From an uncultured Lachnospiraceae bacterium (lineage in GTDB: Bacteria; Bacillota; Clostridia; Lachnospirales; Lachnospiraceae), in assembly GCA_900315735.1 (NCBI GenBank), contig ONAD01000009.1, positions 1 through 64,000 on the forward strand: DNA of 64,000 bases, given 5' to 3'. Below are positions 25,885 through 37,241 of this stretch, piece by piece (positions within the stretch are counted from its first letter, which is position 1; every line of letters starts with the position of its first letter). A model generated the notes under the pieces. It did no database searches. It was given only the letters and a program-made list of their open reading frames with translations, and was not told where the DNA came from. The translations under genes were made by a program, and so were the position numbers.

Positions 25885-26403
25885 GGGTAAGGTTTGTGCA
25901 ATATGTAGGGGAAAGGAATAGGAAAGCTTCTTCCCGAAAACACTGGAACGTTTATGATGTGAGAATCCGCAGCACTTCACGGGCAGTATTTTTCTTGAAA
26001 TTAGGCTGTCTTTCCGGTTGCTTTGACCGGATACTGCTTTTGTCTGCCAGCAGCGGATACCACACTTTGTCCGAAGGGACTCTAAGAATTCCTACAAGGA
26101 TATTTAATTTGCGGCAACCGGCACAAATTCATATCCATATTCAGATTGTGCCTCGCTGGTACATCCATGTACCAGCGTTGCCGGGGTGAAAAAGGAATTC
26201 TAAGAGTCCCTAACAGACACCGCTCACGGTATCCGCATGCTGGCAGACCAAATGCAGTATACTGTCAAACATTGGAAAGACTGCTTATTATAAAAGAAAG
26301 AAAAATACTGCAGGTTGAAGTGCCGGATTCTTGCATACAAACGTCCCGGTGCTTTTGGGAAGAAGCTTTCTCATCCAGTTCACCCACCTGCACAACCTTA
26401 CCC
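25885..26403 (-). repeat. Long structured palindrome A, copy 3 (longest)
   Basis: The core is at 26113-26182, minus orientation. Hairpin stems are GCTGGTAC/GTACCAGC and GGCACAAT/TTGTGCC, and both loops read ATGGAT. The arms pair almost end to end: GGGTAAGG at 25885 with CCTTACCC at 26403, GAAAGCTTCTTCCC with GGGAAGAAGCTTTC, GAATCCGCAGCACTTCA with TGAAGTGCCGGATTC, and GTCTGCCAGCAGCGGATACC with its complement. It occupies most of the 850-bp gap between gap and the PHP phosphatase gene and ends about 30 bp before that start codon. Positions 25700-25884 are AT-rich with nothing recognised. Confidence 0.85.
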
Positions 26404-26434
26404 ACCATACACCATCCACAGAAAGGAGCACACT

Positions 26435-27247
26435 ATGCTTTGGGACACACATATGCACACCGCTTTTTCTACCGACAGTGAAGCCTCACCGGAATCCATG
26501 ATTGAAGCTTCTATTAAACTGGGGCTTGGCGGAATCTGCATTACCGACCATATGGACTATGATTATCCAAAAGAACATCCGGAAGACGAACCGGAATTTA
26601 TCCTAGACACACCGGTCTACTTTCCGACCATCCAGAAGCTGGGACAGCAATATAAAGATAAAATAAAAGTACTGACCGGCATTGAGCTTGGATTGCAGCC
26701 TCACCTTGTGGCAAAACACCAGGAACTGATTAGTCAGTATGACTTTGATTTTGTCATCGGCTCTTCCCATGTAATCCATGGCAAAGACCCTTACTACTCC
26801 CGCTTTTTTGAAGGAAAAACCGAACAGCAGGCTTATCAGGAATATTTTGAATCTATTCTGGAAAATCTTGTGGTATTTGATAATTTTGATGTGTATGGAC
26901 ATATCGATTATGTGGTACGCTACGGTCCAAACCGGAACCTTGAATATTCTTATCAGAAATATGCCGATGTCATTGACGCAGTTTTAGAAAAGCTCATTGA
27001 TATGGGAAAAGGAATTGAAATCAATACCGGTGGTTTCAAATATGGTCTGGGACATCCAAATCCAACAGAAGATATTATCAACCGCTATCACGAATTGGGC
27101 GGTGAAATCATTACCATCGGTGCCGATGCCCACAAACCGGAGCATGTTGCATTTGATTTTGCAAAAGTACCGGACATTTTAAAGGCAGCGGGTTTTAAAT
27201 ATTTTACCGTATTTGAGAAGAGAAAACCGACCTTTCTTCCGTTGTAA
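26435..27247 (+). CDS. PHP-domain histidinol-phosphatase-like protein (HisK/HisJ family)
   Basis: The 270-residue protein is a PHP metallophosphoesterase. It has the N-terminal DTHMHTAFSTD, CITDHMDYD, the VIGSSHVIHG histidine pair and C-terminal GADAHKPE, giving the set of metal ligands of histidinol-phosphate phosphatase HisJ. The assignment to histidine synthesis is by family; no other his gene is nearby. The start is set at ATG 26435 (MLWDTHMH) with AAAGGAG 8 nt upstream, rather than the longer frame from 26315, which lies in a palindrome. It is the only plus-strand gene between copies 3 and 4 of the palindrome. Confidence 0.88.
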   Translation: MLWDTHMHTAFSTDSEASPESMIEASIKLGLGGICITDHMDYDYPKEHPEDEPEFILDTPVYFPTIQKLGQQYKDKIKVLTGIELGLQPHLVAKHQELISQYDFDFVIGSSHVIHGKDPYYSRFFEGKTEQQAYQEYFESILENLVVFDNFDVYGHIDYVVRYGPNRNLEYSYQKYADVIDAVLEKLIDMGKGIEINTGGFKYGLGHPNPTEDIINRYHELGGEIITIGADAHKPEHVAFDFAKVPDILKAAGFKYFTVFEKRKPTFLPL

Positions 27248-27249
27248 AC

Positions 27250-27312
27250 TATGGAAATCACGCTTTACGAGTTTCTCAACTTATTACGGCGCTCGCTAAA
27301 TCTGTATGCAGG
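27250..27312. repeat. Dispersed hairpin repeat B, copy 5
   Basis: The core AAATCACGCTTTACGAGTTTCTCAAC is followed by TTACGGCGCTCGCTAAATCTG, matching copies 1, 2 and 7. It follows the phosphatase stop by a few bases and abuts palindrome A copy 4. Confidence 0.65.
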
Positions 27313-27317
27313 CATGT

Positions 27318-27584
27318 GATTTTTCCTGTGTATGCAAAAGTAACGGCGCGGTTCGTCAACTTAAGAGACATGATAAATACAGTTAGGGCACTTGGAATTT
27401 CGGAGAATATCTGGCAACGCTGGCACAGGGATGTGCCAGCGAGGTGCATATGAACATGGATGTGAATTTGCACCGGTTGCCGGAACTTATTCTACATTCA
27501 TCGAAATTCTTAGTGCCCTTTACTGTATTTATGTTGTCTCTGCGGTTGACGAACCGCGCCGTTACTTTGTATCACAGAAAAACT
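27318..27584 (+). repeat. Long structured palindrome A, copy 4
   Basis: The core is at 27413-27481, plus orientation. Stems are GCTGGCAC/GTGCCAGC and GGTGCAT/TGCACC, with loops AGGGAT and ATGGAT. Outer arms include GGGCACTTGGAATTTCG with CGAAATTCTTAGTGCCC, and AACGGCGCGGTTCGTCAAC with GTTGACGAACCGCGCCGTT. It lies between the 3' ends of two convergent genes and, with copy 3, brackets the PHP phosphatase gene in opposite orientations. Confidence 0.85.
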
Positions 27585-27600
27585 ATTTCCAAATAAAATC

Positions 27601-28413
27601 CTACCCCAGCAGATGCAGCCGTTCAAATGCATGATACAGTCCGTCCTCATCAATCTTATCCGTAACCATATCTGCATACTGTTTTACTGCCGGAATCGCA
27701 TTTCCCATTGCCACTCCGGTTCCTGCAAATTGCAGCATTTCTACATCATTCGGTCCATCACCAAAAGCAATGGTATCTTCCCTTCCTATCTTTAACTCAT
27801 CCATAAGCCGCTGCATTCCGGTTGCCTTATTGACTCCCATCTTCGTCATTTCACCGGACATCTGGCGGTCCTTGCCAAAGCTTGCTCCGGTTATTTTGAT
27901 ATAAGTACCGACTTCCTTCTGCATCACATCCACCGGAATATCCGCATCAAAATACATTCCGCTCTCAAGAGACAGCATCTGTTCCGGGTGTTCTACAATC
28001 GTAAGTCCGTTTAAGGCACTGTCAATATCAAGGCCGAGCCGCATACAGCGTTCTCTCATTTTCTTTGCATTCTCTTCATCCACATAGCGGCCGTCGATTC
28101 CCTGCAGCATAAAGCATGCGCCATGCTCTTTCAGCACTTCCACCATATCCTGCACCTTATCCTGCGCCAGAATGCTATGATAAATCACATTATCCTTCAC
28201 GGATACATAAGCGCCTGCCGAAGCCACAATGGCATCAAATCCAAAATCTAAAAGCCATGGATACACATTCGTTACAGTTCTTCCGGTACATAACGAAATC
28301 AGATGCCCCTGTTTCCTGGCAGTGCTTAATGCTTCCCTGGCAGATTCCGGCATGTGCATGGTAAAATCTACCAGGGTTCCGTCTACATCTAAGAAAATCA
28401 GTTTACGGCTCAT
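27601..28413 (-). CDS. Cof-type HAD-IIB phosphatase
   Basis: The 270-residue protein is a Cof-subfamily HAD hydrolase that probably dephosphorylates sugar phosphates or similar small molecules. Motif I is IFLDVDGTLVDF with the nucleophilic aspartate and its +2 partner, motif II is SLCTGRT, and motif III/IV is the lysine plus FGDGPNDVEML. Its start codon overlaps the ptsI stop by one base, so it is coupled to ptsI and is the last gene of the beta-glucoside operon. The substrate is not predictable. Confidence 0.9.
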   Translation of the reverse strand: MSRKLIFLDVDGTLVDFTMHMPESAREALSTARKQGHLISLCTGRTVTNVYPWLLDFGFDAIVASAGAYVSVKDNVIYHSILAQDKVQDMVEVLKEHGACFMLQGIDGRYVDEENAKKMRERCMRLGLDIDSALNGLTIVEHPEQMLSLESGMYFDADIPVDVMQKEVGTYIKITGASFGKDRQMSGEMTKMGVNKATGMQRLMDELKIGREDTIAFGDGPNDVEMLQFAGTGVAMGNAIPAVKQYADMVTDKIDEDGLYHAFERLHLLG

Positions 28414-30026
28414 TATTCTGCGTCCCGAATCGCTTTACGAACCGGAAGAACGCAGCCTGGAGAAACGGATAATTCATCTACTCCCATCTCTAAGAAACGC
28501 TGGGTCAGAGTGGTATCTGCTCCAAGTTCTCCACAGATTCCTGCCCAGATACCTGCCTTATGCGCATTTTCCACAGTCATCTGAATCAGGCGGAGCACTG
28601 CTTCATGATGTGGATTATAGAAGCTGTCAAGCTTTGCATTCTGGCGGTCAATTGCCAGTGTGTACTGGGTCAGGTCGTTGGTTCCGATACTGAAGAAGTC
28701 AACCTCTTTTGCCAGTTCATCACTCATTACCGCTGCTGCAGGAGTTTCAATCATGATACCCTGCTCCACTTCACCAAATGGAATGCCATCCTTTTTCAGT
28801 TCTTCTTTTACTTCTTCTGCGATTGCTTTAATCTTGCGTACCTCATCTACAGAAATAATCATCGGATACATAATTGCAATGTTTCCGTAATTGCTTGCAC
28901 GGAATAAAGCACGAAGCTGGGTCTTAAAAATTTCCGGCTGGGTCAGGCAGATTCGGATTGCACGATATCCCATTGCAGGATTGTCTTCTTTATCAAGATT
29001 AAAATAGTCAACCTGCTTATCTGCTCCGATATCCAGGGTACGGATAATTACCTTCTTTCCTGCCATGGTTTCTGCTACCTGCTTATAAGCTGCGAACTGT
29101 TCCTCTTCCGTTGGGAAAGTATCTTTTTCAAGATAAAGGAATTCACTACGGAAAAGTCCGATTCCACCGGCATCATTCTTAAGCACAGCTGCTAAGTCAG
29201 AGACATTTCCGATGTTGGCATAAAGGTTGATTTTCTGACCACTCTTTGTCACATTTTCTTTGCCCTTTAAAGTCAGCAGTAATTCTTTCTGCTTTGCATC
29301 CTCTTCTGCTTTTTTCTTATATTCTGCCAAAGTTGCTTCATCCGGCTCAATGAGAAGTGTTCCGGTATAACCATCTACGATTGCCTGCTTTCCGTTCCAC
29401 TCTTCCTTGATTTCCACTCCAATCAGTGCAGGAATTCCCATGGTTCTTGCTAAAATTGCAGTATGGGAATTGGTAGAGCCAAGCTGGGTTACAAATGCCA
29501 GCAGCTTGCTCTTATCCATCTGTACCGTTTCACTCGGAGCTAAATCCTTTGCCACGATAATAACCGGCTCTTCGCCAAGGTCGCCGCCCATATCATTTCC
29601 GCATAATACATTGATGACACGCTCGGAAATATCCTTCATGTCAATGGAACGGGCTTTGAAATACTCGTCATCCATATTGGCAAAAACTTCTGCAAAATTA
29701 TCTCCGGTAACACCTACCGCATACTCTGCATTTACGCTCTGGGTCTCGATGAGATTGTGAACGGAGTCATTGTAATCTCCGTCCTCTAACATCATGGCAT
29801 GCACATCAAAAATCTGTGCATTTACTTCGCCCACTTCTTTTAAAGCTTTCTCATAAAGTTTATGAAGCTGTTCGATTGCGGTCTGCTTTGCTGCTTCATA
29901 GCGGGCAATTTCCGCTGCCGGGTCTTCTATTCTCTTTCTTACTACCTGATTCTCTGCTTTGGAAAGGAATTTTACCTTTCCGATTGCAATACCACTAAAT
30001 ACCTTTTTCCCATCAAATTTTTCCAT
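28413..30026 (-). CDS. ptsI: PTS enzyme I (phosphoenolpyruvate-protein phosphotransferase)
   Basis: Enzyme I takes phosphate from PEP and gives it to HPr, energising all PTS sugar uptake. The 537-residue protein has the swivelling phosphohistidine domain with His188 in GSTNSHTAILAR, and a C-terminal PEP-binding TIM barrel with GIGLFRSEFLY and FFSIGTNDLTQYTLA. The length is slightly below the usual 570. Unusually, no ptsH is adjacent. The gene lies 19 bp after a GH1 gene and overlaps the HAD gene in an antiterminator-controlled operon. Confidence 0.95.
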   Translation of the reverse strand: MEKFDGKKVFSGIAIGKVKFLSKAENQVVRKRIEDPAAEIARYEAAKQTAIEQLHKLYEKALKEVGEVNAQIFDVHAMMLEDGDYNDSVHNLIETQSVNAEYAVGVTGDNFAEVFANMDDEYFKARSIDMKDISERVINVLCGNDMGGDLGEEPVIIVAKDLAPSETVQMDKSKLLAFVTQLGSTNSHTAILARTMGIPALIGVEIKEEWNGKQAIVDGYTGTLLIEPDEATLAEYKKKAEEDAKQKELLLTLKGKENVTKSGQKINLYANIGNVSDLAAVLKNDAGGIGLFRSEFLYLEKDTFPTEEEQFAAYKQVAETMAGKKVIIRTLDIGADKQVDYFNLDKEDNPAMGYRAIRICLTQPEIFKTQLRALFRASNYGNIAIMYPMIISVDEVRKIKAIAEEVKEELKKDGIPFGEVEQGIMIETPAAAVMSDELAKEVDFFSIGTNDLTQYTLAIDRQNAKLDSFYNPHHEAVLRLIQMTVENAHKAGIWAGICGELGADTTLTQRFLEMGVDELSVSPGCVLPVRKAIRDAE

Positions 30027-30045
30027 AGTTCATACCTTCTTTCTT

Positions 30046-31557
<1,512 letters not shown>

Positions 31558-31657
31558 TCATTCTGCCCTGTAATAAGGCTTCTGATTTTGTTGGATAGAG
31601 CACGAGCCCCTTATCAGAGCCCGCACCCTTAGGTATAAAAAACTATGGAAAACTAAT

Positions 31658-33622
<1,965 letters not shown>

Positions 33623-33685
33623 TTATAGCATGTTCGTTTTTATCTAAAACACCCCGGTGTTTTATTCATTTTGTAAAAAAATAAA

Positions 33686-33757
33686 AAAGCCCAAACAAAT
33701 AAAACTCTTCCTATGAGTCTTATTCGTCTGGGTTTTGCCGTCTTAACGTAACAATCC
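33686..33757 (-). promoter_or_regulatory. RAT antiterminator and terminator before the PTS gene
   Basis: On the minus strand the sequence GGATTGTTAC...GGCAAAACC (33731-33757) is a canonical ribonucleic antiterminator (RAT) for LicT/SacY-type proteins. It overlaps the base of a long hairpin (AAACCCAGACGAATAAGACTC with its complement, 33686-33737) followed by a T-rich run. Binding of the LicT-like protein to RAT would prevent the terminator and let the downstream operon be transcribed. Confidence 0.92.
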
Positions 33758-33773
33758 CTTGCCGAAAGGGTAT

Positions 33774-34610
33774 TTACTTATTCATACTGTGAATCACACG
33801 ATGAATGTGTACTGCCAGATAGGAAATCTCTACATCCGAGACTTCATAATCAAGCTTTTTCTTCATGTAATTCTTTATCTTCTGTGCACATTCGTAGGAA
33901 CGTGGGAAACGATCCGCAATCAACTGGTCAAATTCTTCATCATTGCGTTCACTGTCTTCCCGACTGATTACCCGCTGTACAAAGAATCTTAAATGCGTTA
34001 CAAAACGCTCATAGGACAGGCTCTTTTCATCCAATTCCACCTGAAAGGTATATCTGACTATATTGAGTATATCCTTTATCATTGCCGGCATGTTTCTGGA
34101 CTGGTTCATCTGACCGCCCATCTGTGCATTTACCAGATGCATCGCAATAAATCCAGCTTCATCTTCCGGCAGCTCCACGTCTAATTCCTGCTTTACAATA
34201 TCTAAGGCTTTTAATCCTACCTGGAATTCTGCATTATAGAATTTCTTCATCTCCCAGGAGAGTTCATTGGCAATTACGATACCCTGCCGTTTTCTCTCTA
34301 TGGCGTATCCCAAGTGGTCTGTTAATGTCACATAAATGTTTTTATTTAAATGATAACCTAATGTTTCTCTGGCATATGCGATAACCAGCTCGGCTGTCCG
34401 TATATATTCATACGGCATGTCCTTTACCACCTGCATGAACTGGCTGGTGCTTTCGTCCGGAAGGGAGAATATTTTTTCTATCTTTGTCTCATCAATTTCT
34501 TCTCCGGCTTTCTTTCCGAAGCCTATGCCCTTTCCCATAACGACAATTTCTTTGCCTTTATCGTCCTCGGAACTGATTACATTATTGTTAATTACTTTGA
34601 TAATCTGCAT
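33774..34610 (-). CDS. licT: LicT/BglG-family transcription antiterminator
   Basis: The 278-residue protein binds RAT RNA when activated by PTS-mediated phosphorylation. An N-terminal CAT RNA-binding domain (residues 1-55, INNNVISSEDDKGKEIVVMG and GIGFGKKAGEEI) is followed by two PRD domains. Their regulatory histidines are visible in LTDHLGYAI, FIAMHLVNA and LAVHIHRVI. RAT-like elements lie both upstream of its own gene and between it and the PTS gene, so it controls itself and the operon. Whether it acts on other genes cannot be seen here. Confidence 0.94.
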   Translation of the reverse strand: MQIIKVINNNVISSEDDKGKEIVVMGKGIGFGKKAGEEIDETKIEKIFSLPDESTSQFMQVVKDMPYEYIRTAELVIAYARETLGYHLNKNIYVTLTDHLGYAIERKRQGIVIANELSWEMKKFYNAEFQVGLKALDIVKQELDVELPEDEAGFIAMHLVNAQMGGQMNQSRNMPAMIKDILNIVRYTFQVELDEKSLSYERFVTHLRFFVQRVISREDSERNDEEFDQLIADRFPRSYECAQKIKNYMKKKLDYEVSDVEISYLAVHIHRVIHSMNK

Positions 34611-34631
34611 TACGTTTCACCTGTTTATGAT

Positions 34632-34720
34632 ATAAAAAAAGCTGCATCACACTCTAAATAATTCGAACGAACAATTATCTTAAAGTGCAATCCAGTCTTG
34701 CCTATCTCTAGTAACAATCC
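34632..34720 (-). promoter_or_regulatory. RAT antiterminator and terminator before licT
   Basis: GGATTGTTAC...GGCAAGAC (34692-34720) is a RAT with a few changes. A terminator follows: CACTTTAAGATAATT pairs with AATTATTTAGAGTG and is followed by GCTTTTTTT (34632-34690). This places licT under its own control. No promoter is clear above it. Confidence 0.85.
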
Positions 34721-34840
34721 GGTTTGCGTCCCTGCTTATTACATTACAAATGTACTATATTTTAGCAGAAACGTCAAGACCGTAATGTTAACTTCGTATA
34801 TAATATATAATTTTATTGTTTCGTTTTTGTATAAAGTGCA

Positions 34841-35920
34841 CTATTTTCCTGTAATAATTCCACCACCGGCAACAAAGTCTCCATCGTAAAGAACGACAGC
34901 CTGTCCCGGTGTCACGGCACGAACCGGTTCTTCAAAATGACAGCGGATTCTGCCCGCTCCGATATTTTCCACGGTACACATGGCTCCGGCATGTCCATAG
35001 CGGATTTTGCCTAAGAGACGTCTGCCATCAAAATCGGTAAGTCCCATATAATTGACATGGTCTGCAATCAGTGTATCCGTAAATACATCCTCCGGCGAAC
35101 CTACCACCACTTCATTGGTCTCCGGTCTGATCTCCGTGACGAAGATTCGCTTGCCGTATGGTATATTCAATCCACGGCGCTGTCCTACGGTATAGTGGGT
35201 GATTCCTTTGTGCCGTCCGATTATCTCACCGTCTTTTGTCACAAAGTTTCCCTCTCCCGGAACTGCATCTCCAACTTCACGGTCAATAAAACCTGCATAG
35301 TCATTATCCGGGATAAAGCAGATTTCCTGGCTGTCTCTCTTATGAGCCACCGGAAGTCCCACTTCTTCTGCGATTTTACGGATTTCATCTTTATGATAAG
35401 CTCCTACCGGCATCAGCGTGTGGGATAACTGCTCCTGTGTCAGATTATATAATGCATAGGTCTGATCCTTGGCTGCTGTTACGGATTTTGCTACCGCGAA
35501 ACGCCCGTTGTCACATTTTGCAATTCTGGCATAATGTCCAGTTGCAATATAATCTGCTCCGATGCTTAAGCTTCTGGTCAGAAGTGACTCCCATTTTACA
35601 TAACGGTTGCAGGCGATACATGGATTCGGCGTTCTTCCTGCTAAATATTCTGCCACAAAATAATCCATTACATACTTTTTAAATTCCTGCTTAAAGTTCA
35701 TTACATAATATGGTATTTCCAACCGGTCCGCCACTCTTCTGGCATCATCCACGGCACTGAGGCCACAGCAGCCTCCATTTTCCTGCTGCTGTGTCTCTTC
35801 CTCATCCTGCCAGATCTGCATGGTTACACCGATAACATCATATCCCTGTTCCTTTAAAAGATATGCCGCAACGGAAGAATCCACTCCGCCGGACATTCCA
35901 ACTACTACTTTTTCCTTCAT
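34841..35920 (-). CDS. mnmA: tRNA-specific 2-thiouridylase MnmA
   Basis: MnmA installs the 2-thio group on U34 of Lys, Glu and Gln tRNAs. From ATG 35920 (MKEKVVVGMSGG) the protein has 359 residues. It carries the PP-loop GMSGGVDSSVAA, the catalytic Cys101 in TPNPCIACN and Cys201 in SQEICFIPD, which form the persulfide/disulfide pair. A frame to 35965 adds residues without support. It follows a NifS-like desulfurase by 70 bp, the usual dedicated sulfur donor in Firmicutes. Confidence 0.95.
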   Translation of the reverse strand: MKEKVVVGMSGGVDSSVAAYLLKEQGYDVIGVTMQIWQDEEETQQQENGGCCGLSAVDDARRVADRLEIPYYVMNFKQEFKKYVMDYFVAEYLAGRTPNPCIACNRYVKWESLLTRSLSIGADYIATGHYARIAKCDNGRFAVAKSVTAAKDQTYALYNLTQEQLSHTLMPVGAYHKDEIRKIAEEVGLPVAHKRDSQEICFIPDNDYAGFIDREVGDAVPGEGNFVTKDGEIIGRHKGITHYTVGQRRGLNIPYGKRIFVTEIRPETNEVVVGSPEDVFTDTLIADHVNYMGLTDFDGRRLLGKIRYGHAGAMCTVENIGAGRIRCHFEEPVRAVTPGQAVVLYDGDFVAGGGIITGK

Positions 35921-35990
35921 ATATTTAATCCTATCTCTACAGGCAAATTTTTTAGCTGCACTCACAGTTTACCCACACTGTCAGCATCCG

Positions 35991-37157
35991 TCAAGTGAAT
36001 TTTATGGTTTCCTTCTGTCCCCGGAGGATTGCGACATTCTTTTTGATGCAGGATACCACATAGTCTATCTGCTCTGCCGTTATATTTTCATTTAAGGTAA
36101 GCCGCAATGCTCCCCTTGCAGTTTCCGGCGGTACACCGATGGCTGTCAGCACATGGGATGGCTCATGTTCCCCGGAAGAACAAGCTGAACCTGCCGACGC
36201 ACAGATTCCATCCATATCCAGCATAACCAGTAAATTGCCACCTTCTAACTCTTCAAAGCAAAAGTCCACATTATTCGGAAGACGGTTGTTCCATTCCCCA
36301 TTCAGTCTCACCTTTGGCACCTGTTTTAATACCGAATAAATAAGATAATCCCGCATCCTTGTCTCGATTTCCATTCGTTCTTTTAAACTTTCCATTGCCA
36401 TGGCTGCCGCTTTTCCCATACCGACAATTCCCGGCACATTCTCGGTTCCAGCCCGGACACCGCTTTCCTGACCACCGCCGTGAATAAAAGGCGGAATCCT
36501 CTTTTTCTTTCGCACATATAAAAATCCGGTTCCCTTTGGTCCGTTGAATTTATGTGCACTGGCACTCATCATATCAATATTCATTCTGTTTACATCAATA
36601 GGAATATGTCCATATGCCTGAACAGCATCCGTATGAAAACAGATTCCGTATCTTCTGGCAATCATACCGATTTTTGCTATAGGCTCTATGGTGCCAATCT
36701 CATTATTCGCCATCATAACGGAAATTAATATGGTATCCGGCCGGATTGCCCGCCGTACCTGTTCCAATGAGACTGTTCCCTTGTCATCTACCGGAAGATA
36801 AGTAATCTCATAACCGTTCTGCTCTAAGTATTCGCAGGTTCTTAAAATGGCATGGTGTTCTATTTTGGTGGTAATAATATGCCGCCCCCGCATACCCATG
36901 CTTTCTGAGGTACATTTTAATGCCCAGTTATCAGACTCACTTCCTCCCGCTGTAAAATATATTTCCTCCGGCTGCGCCCCGATGCTCTGTGCAATGATCT
37001 GCCGGCTTTCTTCTATGGCATCATGGCTTTTTTGTCCCAGATCATAAAGGGCAGATGGATTTCCATAACGACGCTCATAAAAGGGCAGCATTGCTTCGAT
37101 TACTTCCGGTGCTGTCGGTGTTGTTGCTGCATTATCAAGATAAATCATTTTCTTCAT
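35991..37157 (-). CDS. NifS/IscS-like cysteine desulfurase
   Basis: This PLP enzyme supplies persulfide sulfur, here probably to MnmA. The 388-residue protein is a group I desulfurase with YLDNAATTPT at the start, the PLP lysine Lys203 in SAHKFNGPKG and the mobile catalytic Cys326 in SAGSACSSGEHEPS. It differs clearly from SufS at 15393. It lies 70 bp upstream of mnmA and is divergent from spoVB, whose start is 84 bp away. Confidence 0.93.
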   Translation of the reverse strand: MKKMIYLDNAATTPTAPEVIEAMLPFYERRYGNPSALYDLGQKSHDAIEESRQIIAQSIGAQPEEIYFTAGGSESDNWALKCTSESMGMRGRHIITTKIEHHAILRTCEYLEQNGYEITYLPVDDKGTVSLEQVRRAIRPDTILISVMMANNEIGTIEPIAKIGMIARRYGICFHTDAVQAYGHIPIDVNRMNIDMMSASAHKFNGPKGTGFLYVRKKKRIPPFIHGGGQESGVRAGTENVPGIVGMGKAAAMAMESLKERMEIETRMRDYLIYSVLKQVPKVRLNGEWNNRLPNNVDFCFEELEGGNLLVMLDMDGICASAGSACSSGEHEPSHVLTAIGVPPETARGALRLTLNENITAEQIDYVVSCIKKNVAILRGQKETIKFT

Positions 37158-37241
37158 GCTTCTTTCCCTCTGAGAATAGTTCTTTCTGCCTCTGATTTAT
37201 CATATACTTTTGACAAATCTGCTTTTTCATGGAGGCTCCAA

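Noticed and set aside
25885-26403. Insertion sequence or MITE of a known IS family
   Set aside because: No transposase, no clear target-site duplication and no recognised terminal repeats. Element length and arm sequence vary while the central core is constant, unlike a deletion derivative of an IS.
26146-26434. Frames on both strands within palindrome copy 3
   Set aside because: They follow from the long inverted repeat; there are no ribosome-binding sites and no protein-like composition.
31560-31640. Terminator between the IIBCA and GH1 genes
   Set aside because: Several alternative short pairings exist, but no single strong stem is followed by a T-run.
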